DNA from: Stenopsyche tienmushanensis
Taxonomy: Eukaryota > Arthropoda > Insecta > Trichoptera > Stenopsychidae
DNA length: 64,000 nt
Direction: 5' to 3'
Assembly (NCBI GenBank): GCA_008973525.1
Contig: WACJ01000514.1
Location: 682,001-746,000 of the forward strand
Shown: one piece after another, positions 45,480 to 57,600 of the stretch
How positions within the stretch are numbered: the stretch's first letter is position 1
How the letters are laid out: each line of letters begins with the position of its first letter
Notes under the pieces: generated by a model
What the model saw: the letters and a program-made list of their open reading frames with translations, nothing else
Told to the model about the DNA's origin: nothing
Databases searched by the model: none
Program-made: the position numbers and the translations under genes

Positions 45480-46965
45480 ATAAAAAAAATATTTATTATA
45501 ATATAAAAATACAAATGAGTATCTTGTTTTTCTACATAGTTCCCCTCATTATAAAAAAAGTCCATTGGATAAGAAGCTTCTTGATCCCGTCACTGAAGTC
45601 GAGATGTCCCGGGACTTTAGACATTGTGATTTAAAATGTGCCTAATATATTGTACATTTTAATTATGAAAACACATTTTTATGCCCCCGAAACTCAAGTA
45701 TAACAGGGTACAAGGCATAAAAAAATGCAACACGTCTGCGCCCAACTGATATTGTATGAGATTCCAGAATTCCATCAAAAGAATTCCAAGAAAAATAGAA
45801 CAGAAGCTTGCTTCAAGTGTTTCTAAGCAATAGCAACAGCTGGGACACCACCATTCTGGTCGTAGTGTGGGGTTTTTACCCATTAAACCCCCCTCGAGTG
45901 AGCTGATTCCCAGCTTCTCCTGTAAGATGTCCCCTTCGGTGTTCCATGCTGGACAGAAAAAAGTGTGTGTAGCATCGCCGTACTCCACTCTGCAGTGGCG
46001 GCACTCCGGGCCGGTTTCTTTGCCTATTTTGTGTAGATGACTACCAAAACCGCCATGCCCGGTGAGGACCTGGGTCAAGTGGTAGCACAGTTGACCGTGT
46101 TTTCTGGCTACCCAGGTTCGGTATTAGCTTGTGCGTCCAACCTTTAGCGGAGTTGTCCCATCGAGACTGCCATGCCGTCTTCCGACACTGTGCGATATGC
46201 AGCAGTCACTCTGATTGCGCTCCTTCTCTGGACTCTGGCCATGTTGAGCCTGGCCCTTTCAATTTGTTGGCTTTCCTTAACGCGTCCTCGCAGGTCGTTT
46301 GCAGGATCTCCGTGGATTCGGCGGTGACTAGGATGGCAACATCATCAGCGAAGGCAACCATTTTGGCTCCATCCATTAGCGGCGTCCTCAGTAGTTTGTC
46401 GTACATTACATCCCATAGTACATCCACACAATTTCCTTCAAGGCGCTAAGGATCAGGTGTCATCTCACCGAGTTGAAGACATTCTTGACGTCTAGCGCAA
46501 TTATTATCGTGCGTCTACTGGCTATACATCGAGCTGTAATTGAAACATTGCACCAGAAAACTTATCACAGAAACAGAAGATTTAGGTTATTTCAATGAAG
46601 ATGAACTGAAGAAAGATGCTCCGAAAATAATAATTTTAGAAAGATAGAACAAGATGATTATTTTTTTACTTACACATACATACATATGTAACACATATAA
46701 ATATTTACTTTAAAAAATCTGTATATAATTGAAGAGAATATAAAAGTCCCGGGACTTCAGAATCACATGACAAAGCTGTGGTTTAAACAATATGTGTGCA
46801 ACTGGTTTTTGGAGTAGCCACCTTCTTTCTTCAGTGACCTGGATCAAGAACCTTCCGATCCGATAAAGGGAACTATGTAGAAAAATATTTGTATTTTTAT
46901 ATATCAAAATAATAAATTTGTACAGTAAAATTCCGCATTATATTTGAATCCCCTTCGTAAATATA
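45480..46965. mobile_element. Palindromic mariner remnant split by an R1 LINE
   Basis: The left arm (45480-45640) read on the - strand gives FSDGIKKLLIQWTFFIMRGTM. The right arm (46740-46965) read on the + strand gives the corresponding FFSD...PSDPIKGTM, followed by the terminal block TTTGTACAGTAAAATTCCGC. Both are the C-terminal end of the same mariner transposase, arranged tail-outwards. Matching CCCGGGACTT words lie at 45608 and 46747. The centre holds the R1 LINE at 45660-46540. Neither arm is functional. Confidence 0.55.
45660..46540 (-). pseudogene. R1-clade LINE remnant, copy 2
   Basis: Reading the - strand in element order gives ALDVKNVFNSVR (about 46465-46500), then MVAFADDVAILVTAESTEIL with the catalytic FADD box, and finally TQVLTGHGGFGSHLHKIGKE with CRHC and THTFFCPAWNTEGD. 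These are the reverse-transcriptase and post-RT zinc-finger regions of R1-clade LINEs, in the right order, but much of the RT C-terminal part is deleted and frames shift. It matches the copy at 21260-22130. Confidence 0.8.
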
Positions 46966-48589
46966 AATGGGAGCGAGTTTATTAAAGCTTTTGTATACCA
47001 TGCTGAGGATATGATATTGATTTAATTGTGAAGGATTCTTAGGAGCATTTAAAACGATTTTTTTCTAATTCAATTTTATTTGCAATCAAATAAAACGAAA
47101 AAAATAACTGGAGGGTGAAAACATATCACCAATATTAACATAATTAAGTTACAATCAAATTGCCATCCATTCTTCCCTCTTTAAAAATTGTTCATTAGTT
47201 ATTGTTGCGTTCGTCACATGCAAAATAAGTCGCATCGGGATGTCCCTTGTATTTCAAACTCTGATATGTTATAATAAAATCGAGACAATTTTGGGCAGCA
47301 ATTACTCACATGCATTGGGTACACAAGATCTTATTTAAATACTGAATATTAGCGTTGATATTTGTTAGAAAGAATACATCACTCTCGCAGTTCCGCGCGT
47401 ATGGAACGTAATTTGATCTTTAGCCGAATTAGAAACCCTCCCCCCTTACAAAAATTAAGCTCGGTAAAAGGAAAGGCGCCTTTACCGGTTGTTTCGGGAA
47501 TTTAAAAAAAAACATTGAACTAAGACAAAATTAAATGTATTCAGAGATATATTATTATTATATTAAACGAAAAAAATATTGGAATTTATTCATATGCTTG
47601 ATAAAATAAGATTTTTGATAAGATCTAAATTTTCATCATTTATGTTACAAATATCAATCGAAACTTAGTGTTGAGATTTTCATCGTCATCCAAATTATCT
47701 ATCTCAATATAAAGTCGAAATGACCGTTTACAATTTTTGCTATTCAGTCAAAGAAATTGAACATAAAATAATATCAACTTATAAAAAAAAAATATGAATT
47801 TCAAAATGGCCACAAAAGCTGTAAAATTGCTTAAGACAATTAATATATATATATTCAATACAATACTATGATAGAGAAAAATATTTTCTTCTATGTACAA
47901 GAGGCTAAGTATTTCTACGTACGCCATAAAGAGACTTTCAAGATAAAGCTAAGAAAATATAATCAACATGTTTTAAAATTTACTTAACAATTACACTTTG
48001 TGAAGCACTCATGAAAGTTAAATTATGTTAATCTATAATTTTAGATAAGATGTTTAAATATTTGAGTGTCATAATTTCCTATATAATGTGCCATATCGAA
48101 ATAACATCTCGGTAATACTTTTTCAAATAATGTACATACCTATCTAATATAAATTAATAATTCTACGCCTATCACAAGCACAAAGTGTTAAAATACTTTA
48201 ATGCCAATACACAATTTACTTTACAAAAATTAAAACAGTAAAAACACAAAGAATTGGATTGCATCAAATATTAACAACAAAGCCAATTAAATAGGTAACA
48301 AGAAGAAATATATTCTTTTCACTAAACTAAAATAAATAATATTATCACTGATAACTACTTACATTAAATGCGAGGCGAAAATGAAATAAATATTCTTTTG
48401 ATGTGGCGAAAACTAAATTAACAACTATTGAGATAGTTTCACAAAAAATATGATACATATAAAATAAATATTAACAGCCGATAAGATGGAGGGTGCCATT
48501 TTTATGAAAAACACATTTTTATAAATTTGCTATGTGGCTTACGAGCATTGTAAGGTGACCGAGCTAAAACATTGGAGCTATATCTGAAT
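46966..48589 (-). other. Ogdh 3' flank and presumed 3' untranslated region
   Basis: Very AT-rich, with no frame or repeat of note. Possible polyadenylation signals for the - strand gene (TTTATT on the + strand) occur at 47585 and 47075, but the true site cannot be chosen. Confidence 0.4.
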
Positions 48590-48689
48590 TTACAATGCTG
48601 TTGTTTCGTCTAGTAAGTTGTGGAGCTCTTTCAAGTGGGCCGCCTTGGAACCGGTGGCGGGAGATGCGGCAACTGCGCGTCCCAAGTAG
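48590..48689 (-). CDS. Ogdh: Ogdh last coding exon
   Basis: Acceptor AACTTTTAG. It encodes [20 protein letters not shown] then [12 protein letters not shown] and TAA (48590-48592). The (Y/V)GRxxxxxxATGxKxxHxxEL end is the conserved OGDH C terminus. Confidence 0.93.
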
Positions 48690-51600
48690 CTAAAAGTTCA
48701 AACAAACACATCGATTAATAAATTAAGTACATATATATACATATTTATATGGGACAATCACATGCATGCAAATTTACGATATCTAATTCTAAACTATTAA
48801 ATATCTCGCGTATATTTGAATTTATTAATGTGCTAATACGCTGGCTTTACTGGTGAAATATTAGGTGAAGGACTGCATACCAAACACGAAGCTACAATTG
48901 TTAATCCCTTATTGCATATTAATAATTGTGAAGAATAATATTTTAAGCTTATAGCACTAAGGGATTAACATCAAGTATGCGAAATGCCAACATAAATACG
49001 GTAAAGCATACTTGAAGCACAATTGTCCCTCACCTAATTTCTCTAACTGGTGTTTTAGCATTTTCATCACTAAGCGTTGGTTTTGGTAGCGGTTCACTTT
49101 GAGACTTTTTTTTTCCAAATATGGATGAAAACCAACTACCTCCATCATCACTAGCGGTATTACTGAAAAATATACCTCAATTAACTGACTTAACTGCATA
49201 AATAGATCATACGAAGATAGACAAAGAAATGTTATCTATTTAAGACGCTATTCTTTAGCGAGATAATAAAACTTTAAGCCAGTTGTATCGCGTATAAATA
49301 ATTTTGCAATGATTTTCATGAATTAAACAAATTTCAAATTATACCTAATATCACGTTGTCCGTTCAAGCAAGTCTTGAATCTGGGTTGAACGTATGACCA
49401 GGCTCCTTGGTTTTTATGCTCTTCCTGTCCCCATTGCAATTTGGCATTAGGGTATTTTTCGCACTCTTTCTTCACTAAATCATACGGGAACGGACTGATT
49501 TGTTCCATTCGTACGATGGCAATCTTATCTTCTAGTTTCTTTTCGTTACGGGCTTTGCGCATATCATAGAACACTTTTCCAGTGCAGAAGATGAGTTTCT
49601 GGCAGCCGCTTGGATTTTCAGACACGGGCCCATCATCGGGAATAATTCTAAAGGAACAAATACAACATTAAAAATAATTTGCCAAAGCACAAATTTGATT
49701 CATTTATATAACGCGAACGATGTTTAAAATACCTCAAGAAATTGGTGCCTTCCTTCATAAGATCGAACGAAGATTTTGCTTCGGGATGTCTCAATAAAGA
49801 TTTTGGAGTCATAATTACAAGAGGCTTGCGGAACGGCAATGCAATCTGTCTGCGGAGAATATGGAAATAGTTGGCAGGTGTCGTACAATTTGCAACAATC
49901 CAATTTGCGTCATGAAGTTGTCTCACTAAAATTACAACCATAATATTAAATGATATATTTTATACGCGCCATAAAATGCTAAATGATCACTAAATTAGGA
50001 TGACGAAAAGAAATTAAATAAAATCATAAACACCCGTGCTGCAAATGAAAATTATAAAATAATATATATAAAGGTTTAAATGGATAAAGAAAAGATATAC
50101 ACACGATACTATGTCATAATTTAATAACCTAATGACTGTTTAATTATATAGATATCGATTTATGTCATAAATAAATAATACATTCTTATATTTAAATGAT
50201 ATATATACTTTCATTAAAATCACATAAAAATCAAAAAGATATGCTTATTTTTGGATTACCTTCAAACTCCTCTTTACGAACGCAATGGGTGCGAATTAAT
50301 TTAGAACTTTATTAGAAAAATAATTATGTACAAATATGTCATTAACAGTATTTTAACATTTTTGAAAAGAATTTTGTGTAATGTAGTCTGTTCATTCATG
50401 CTTTAAATAATTACAGATACTGCTCAATTTATTTATGATAATATACGATGCAAAAATCAATCAACCCAATGGAACAGCATCGTGATGATGTTTCAATTGA
50501 TTGTTAAGTGATGTTTCACAGCAATAAGGCCTAGTTTTTGTATCAATTCAGGATGAGACCTAAGCTAATTTTTTTAAACTTAAAACCAAAAAACCACCTA
50601 TGTAAGTTAGCCTATTAGGGAGTTACTGTGATCGTACTGATCATAGAAATGCCGCAAAAAGCCCTAAAAGAGAACAGAATGGCCACAAGGTCTGCGTGTC
50701 CAACCGGTCCGCTTTTCAGACCGCTGACATGACGATTGATCGATTACGAACTCTCATTACAAAACGATGTTGTCTGAAGATGACTGATAACGAAGAAAAG
50801 AGGAATTAGACAACATAGTGTATATTATAAAAACGGACAGAGTCAAACAGTGTTGATTCATGTAAAGTAGAAAGGTCAAGTAAAATAAAAACTATGAGCA
50901 TCTTTCGGTCGGTATTTTGCGTTGCGCCCGTGACGAGCACTTGTTTTGCTAGCCCCTTGTTATGGCCCTGCCGACATTTATGCCTTTGCCTTATTTGTTT
51001 GAGTGTATCACATGTTGTATTTTTTTTATAAATAAAAATGATTATTTAAGAATTTATTAATAAAATTAATTATTTTCAATTGACAAGCCCACATATTTTT
51101 TTAATAAAAAAATAGGGGACCGTCCATATGACGTTCAAGATAACTTGGATATGGAAATAAATTTGAAATCAAAGAATATAAAACAAACCTTCAAATTCTT
51201 CACTTTCTGGTGGATAATAATCAGGGTCGTCGGCGGACATTTGGAGGAATCTTTCAAGACGAGCAGAAGAATGTTCTGGTCCCTGAAATATTTTATAAGC
51301 GACATGAAATTAGGCTTTCTTCAGCGTTTATTAATTAGCATTAATATAAGAAATATTTTCTGACCATTCCTTCCAAGCCGTGGGGTTGGAGCATAACTAA
51401 GCCGGATTGACGCACCCATTTAGCTTGACCGCTGGAAATGAACTGATCAATGATACATTGAGCAGTGTTGTTGAAGTCACCGAATTGAGCTTCCCAGAGA
51501 ACCAGAGCATTAGGATTTGTCATTGAATAACCAAGTTCAAATCCAAGCACACCTATTTACGAATGATAAAATTGAATATAATTATATTCCATCTTAATAT

Positions 51601-54600
51601 AATATGTTCCAAGTGAAAATTTTATTTATATTTACCATATTCTGAGAGAGAGCTGTTGCAAACGGTGTACGGGGCTTGATCGGGGTATAAATGGCAGAGC
51701 GGGCGATAAGTGGCCTTATCAACGTTTTGATGATGAAGTACATGATGCCTGAATTAAAAATGTAGGTTCATACAAAGAAAAAAATAAGCATATAGAATTT
51801 TACATAGATATTCTAAGTATTAAACCTGTGAGAGAAAGTTCCACGTTCAACATCTTGACCGGACAAACGAACATGAACGCCCTCTTTGAGTAACGATCCA
51901 AAGGCCATGGCTTCACCCAATGCCCAATCGGCCGTACGTGTCTCTACCATATCCATGCGAGCTTTCAAAATACGGCCTATACCCTTGTGAATTTCAAATT
52001 CGGCAGCGTTTGGTGGAGGTGAGCTAAATCTCTTACCGATATGGATAAGAGTTTCCTCAAGCACGCCGGTAGAAGATGACTATAATAATCGAAATTAAAT
52101 CATACAATAGAAATAAAATTTCAAAATAGCTGAATAAAAATAAACAAGCAAACAAACCTTCAATGGATCTTTTCCTTCGAAGAAACCAGACCATGGTGAA
52201 TCAAGCCAATCTTTGTACTTGATGTGCGTTTCCTGTTTAGCTTGATTGTAAGCATCTTCACAGATCTTTTCATATTTATCGCGGACATCTTTGACCTCTT
52301 CTGCATTTACAGTTCCTTCTTTAATCAATTGGTCAGCATATATGTCCAACACTAAAATAAAATATAGCATTCCAAATTAGTACCAAATATATCGTTAATA
52401 CACTGACGGAGAAAAGTCGCATCTTAAAGATATCAATTATTTAAATCACCTGGTTTGGTATTCTTAATTTTGCGGTACATCAAAGGTTGTGTAAACATCG
52501 GCTCATCAATTTCATTGTGTCCATTTCGTCTGTATGAAACAATGTCGATGACAACGTCTTTATGGAAAGTGGCGCGCCATTCGGCGGCAATATTGCAAAC
52601 GTGCATTACGGCTTCTGGGTTATCTCCGTTTACGTGGAAAATTGGAGCGTTGACCACACGAGCCACATCTGAGGATGACATTTTTATGTTATAATACAAA
52701 TCGTTATATTTAGTATTTCAAAATAAATAATCAATGACGTCACATTACCTGTGCAATAAGCAGACGATCTTGAATGCCTGGGATCGGTTGTGAATCCAAT
52801 TTGATTGTTGGCGACAATATGGATTGTGCCGTGTGTAGTATAATCTGGGAGATCAGACAAATGCATGGTCTCAAATACGACTCCTTGTCCGGCGAATGCA
52901 GCATCACCGTGAAGCAATATGGACATGACCTAATATAAAATTATAATTAAGGCCAATAACCATCAAGTATAATATAATAAGTTTTATAATTTAATCGCGT
53001 CTTACTTTTTTGCCTTCTCCGTCACCTCTGTAAAATTGTTCCGCTCTAGTTTTGCCCTGTACAATAGGATCGACAGCTTCTAAATGAGATGGATTAGCAC
53101 AGACCGCAAGACGGATGTTCTTGTTCGTAACGCGGTTGAGACGTTCAATGTATGTACCCAAATGATATTTTACATCACCAGATCCCTAATGGTTAAAAAA
53201 TTAAAACAATATTATTATTAAAAATATTTATACGCAAAATACGATAAAATGGATATTTACATCATCGGCAGCTTCAAGGCCAGCAAATTGGGTGAATAGT
53301 TGATGAAGAGGTTTGCGGCAGACATTAGCCAAAACATTCAATCTACCTGCGGGGAAAGATTAAAGTAAATATGTGATCTTAAAAAAAATATATCTTTAAA
53401 TTGATATTTAAAAAATTACGGAACAAACCTCTATGAGGCATTCCCATTACGATGGATTCGACGCCTAATTTTGTTGACACATCAATAACTTGTTTCATTG
53501 CGGGAATGAGGATTTCGCAACCTTCAAGACCAAAACGTTTCTCCGACGACCATTTCTTAGCCAAGAAGCCTTCAAATCTGCAACGAAACATTAATGTCCC
53601 GTTAGGAATATCATTTTTTAAACGAAAGAGTTAAATTCAAACATTAAAAAGAAAAAAAATCATTAAATCATTTCATCAATACAATGTATTCTCCTTCAGT
53701 AGATACAATATTTTCCCGTCTATTGAATATGTCTTTTAATTCGGGAAGATTAAAATTCAACGGATTTTGATATAAAATATGTTTCAATTGCTTTTACACC
53801 TCTTCTACGTTTATAAAATGTTTTCCCAATACATAATGTTGCATCGATCGAAATAAATGATGGTAAGAAAGAGCAAGGTGAGAGGAATAAAGTAGATGTG
53901 GAATCGTTTGCCAACTGAGTTCTTTTAATTTGTTTTCGGTCATCTTTGATTAATGACGTCGCGCATTATCATGTTGCTAAAGAATTTGGCAGCGGTTGAC
54001 TACACCTGACCTCTTCGTACTCAACGCCACTTTTAGACTTTCTAATATTGAACAATAAATTTCCCTCGTTATGGTTTGATCATATGGAAGGATTTCATGG
54101 TGGTTATCCCTATTTTTACTGTTAAATCCAGGGTTGAAGGGTTGGTTTCAAATGTATTTGAATACTTTTCTGGAAGTATTCGAATTTGTCTGTTAATTCT
54201 CATATAGTCTATATTGGATTTGATTCAATTTCAGCACACAGGATATCATCATCCACTTTAACCTTTCTCTCACTTTTAAATTATTTAAGCCGTCTCCGGC
54301 ATTGACAAACAGTTGAAGATTCTCAGAGTATATAACAATTTATTTATTTTAAAAAGAATTACCCTGTAGCGCGAGTGAGACGTGCTAAAATAAGTCTCTT
54401 TTGGTCTGCGTTCATAGCTGTAACGCCCGGCGCTTCAAGACGTTGTCTGATCCAATTGCACTGTTCCAGTGAATTTATGAACATAAATTCAACTCCAATG
54501 TTATTACAGTATGCATTTTCGAGCCGGCTAAGAATTTCTCTGTAATTAAAAAATATACATTACAATAAAATGAATATAACTGCGTAAAATAAGGAATGTA

Positions 54601-57600
54601 ATATAAAGATATTATTATACCTCAAAGGTAATGCTTTTTCTTTATCTCCTCCAATAAATGTCGTTGAAGGTAATTTAAACACTCTATCCATATCGGCCTC
54701 CTCTGATGGTTTAAAAAAAATACAATCAATGGCGATTTGTGGCATCGTTAGTCGTTCAAAAATATTATACGCGTAAAAAGCAGTCTCAAATCAATTAATG
54801 GTATGATTATAAGAATAAAGCTAGCTCAATAGATTGTGTTGCCGATTAAAAAGCATATTGGAACTTTTAGATTTATGGTATTAGAGAAAATAAACTAAAT
54901 ATTATAGGTGGTTGTGAATGTTTTACGTATCTGTATTAAGGTCGGAAAATGAAGAAGCTATTGTTTTCATTTATTTTTTCATTAATCGTACACTTACTTG
55001 AAAATACAGCATCAAGATCCAAGATACATTGTGCAAATTATATGTCTAAATTTAAAAAAAAATAATAAAACTACGACTACAAGAGTTTAATGTTAAGTAA
55101 GCAAAAAAGATCTAACAGTACAGAAGATACAAACTGAAGAAGAAAAGCAAATAAATATGTAAAAGTACTTACTGCTTAAAAGCTTTATGATATTTAAAAT
55201 GTTGATGATTCGTAAGCTACGTGAAAACACATTATCGGCAGGTGATGCGTAAAGTAATACGTGGGCGATACAAATATAACCAGGAATTTTACTGTATAAA
55301 TGTATTGGTGTTATATAAAAATACAAATGGAGTAGCTTATTTTTATACATAGTTCCCTTCATTGGAAAAGAAAATTTCCAACAGATAGGAAGCTTCTTGA
55401 TCCCGCCATCCGCGACACGATGCACTTAAATTTTCAGACCCGACTCCTAATTCGTGAGGGTCATGGACATGTACGGCGAAGCGTCGATAACGAGCTCACT
55501 TCATCAGGTCAAAAAAGACGTCGCAAGTCTGCGCGGGGGAAATTGGAGGGTCCAGAACAGGTGGCGACAAGCATTGTCAGTGGTCGGGGCTCTCTTATAG
55601 GGCTGAAGGAGCCATCCAAAGTAAATAAATAAAGTAATTATACTCGGAACACTACCATATGTTTGATCCATTGAAAGAGGCATTAGGAGGGCAACGATTT
55701 CTAGACAATGCGGTGTGCAATTGGTTTTCGGATCATTTTTAATTCATTCATTCATTAAGAAAACTACATAGAGAAATAATATACTATATTTGTATTTATC
55801 ACTAATTAATTTGTACAGCATAATTCCGGGTCACATTTGAATCTCCCTTGTATATTCAATTGTATCTCATAAAATACATTACTTAGGATTTATCACCGTA
55901 AAATCATTTTGACTGAGTTTAAATAGGTGAATTCAAGATAAACACCATTTTTAAAATAATCTGCTATTTGCGCACGGATCTGATTTTTGTCCATTACAAA
56001 AACCAGTCAACGCACAGCGAATCCGGCCGAAAATGTGTTATTTATAATGATTGTATGAATATAATTAGTTTATGTAGAAGAAAGTAAATAAGGGTCTTAA
56101 GAAAAAGGAAGTAGGCACGTTGAGAAGGAGCGGAACCAACTACCCGTCACCATATAATTATATAAGGAATAAGATGTTAAAAAAATTATTTATAATTCAC
56201 TTTAAATGTAATTTTACATAAATTATTAGTACGCTCAAGTTTTAAGCAAGGCTTTTCCAAAATATAATAAATCAACTCTCAAACGCACAAGGTTTTTTGG
56301 AGATGAATGTCTGTTTTTGAAAACGTCGACTTATGATGGATAATCGCGCATAATGCATTTTATAAACTCCGGTGCTAATCTAGTCTTTGTATAAAGATAG
56401 CAGCGTTTATTTTTAACTTACCAAGTGAATTCATTCAAAGCTATACATTTTAAAGTAATTATGTGTGAAAGGTTCTTATATTTCAATTAAAAAACTAATA
56501 AAACCAGAGAAAATAATTCTATATTTTAATTACTCAAGCTAAAGCCAAATCAACTAATAACTACATTGTTTCGATTCAACGGGATATTAACACATGAGAT
56601 ATGAATTCAGCGACTCAAATAGATTTTAAATACTTAGGATAAGGTTGTTTTAAAATCAAATTTTAAAAAGACTAGGATATACAGTGGAATTGTGAAGGGA
56701 TACTGTGTTTCAATTTATATTTTAATTCGTCAACACAAACAAAATGAGGCATTATTACAAAATTAATTTTTTTTCGGATGGATAAAGTTTATATCCCACG
56801 ATACAAATAGATCGACATTCATTTCCGAATAACCTAACACCGTGTAATTTATTAAAAATCATATTTTAAGAAAATAAATTAAACTACGCAATAGTTATTA
56901 ATTTCAGATTTTTACAGTATATACAAGTATTAAATGAGTGGCATTAAAAATACCCCAATTACGTTCATCCAAAATTGAATTGTTTCATTTGGAACAATTT
57001 ATTTGCGATGACTATTATAGCAGCATGAGCGTATCTAAACATTAATGCACAACCCGTGCGAATAAATATTCCCCTTTTTTGTATAAGTGATTACCGAGTT
57101 CCCACATTCGATAAAATTATTTTAGTTATCTTACTGAAAGATTCGAGCCGTCGTAGGTGGAGCTCCATCTTATCTCCTTTAGTGGCTCGGTCTCCAAAAC
57201 AAATAATAAGGTTACTCAAATGAAATTGTAGAAAATTATAAAATTCAAGGATTTTATTAAACAATGTATGCATCATCTACACATTTAATTAAATAAATGG
57301 GCTACTAACATGCATAAAAAAATATTTTGAAATAAAATGAGGTGTTTTTTAGATAATGCCACAAAATAATTAAAATATATTAATGTATAAAATGTGAATT
57401 TATAGATTAAGTAGAGGATAAAGTAATATCAAAATAATTCATATAGTATATACTTAACCCTTCCTGATTATCGATGCCTATGTATAAGTACTGAGTGTGC
57501 GAATTTAAACACTGCATCGTTAGATGACAATTATAGGATGACAGTTTTTTGTTTGTAAACAATCAACTGATATTGATGGGGGTTAAGGAAACTATCACAC

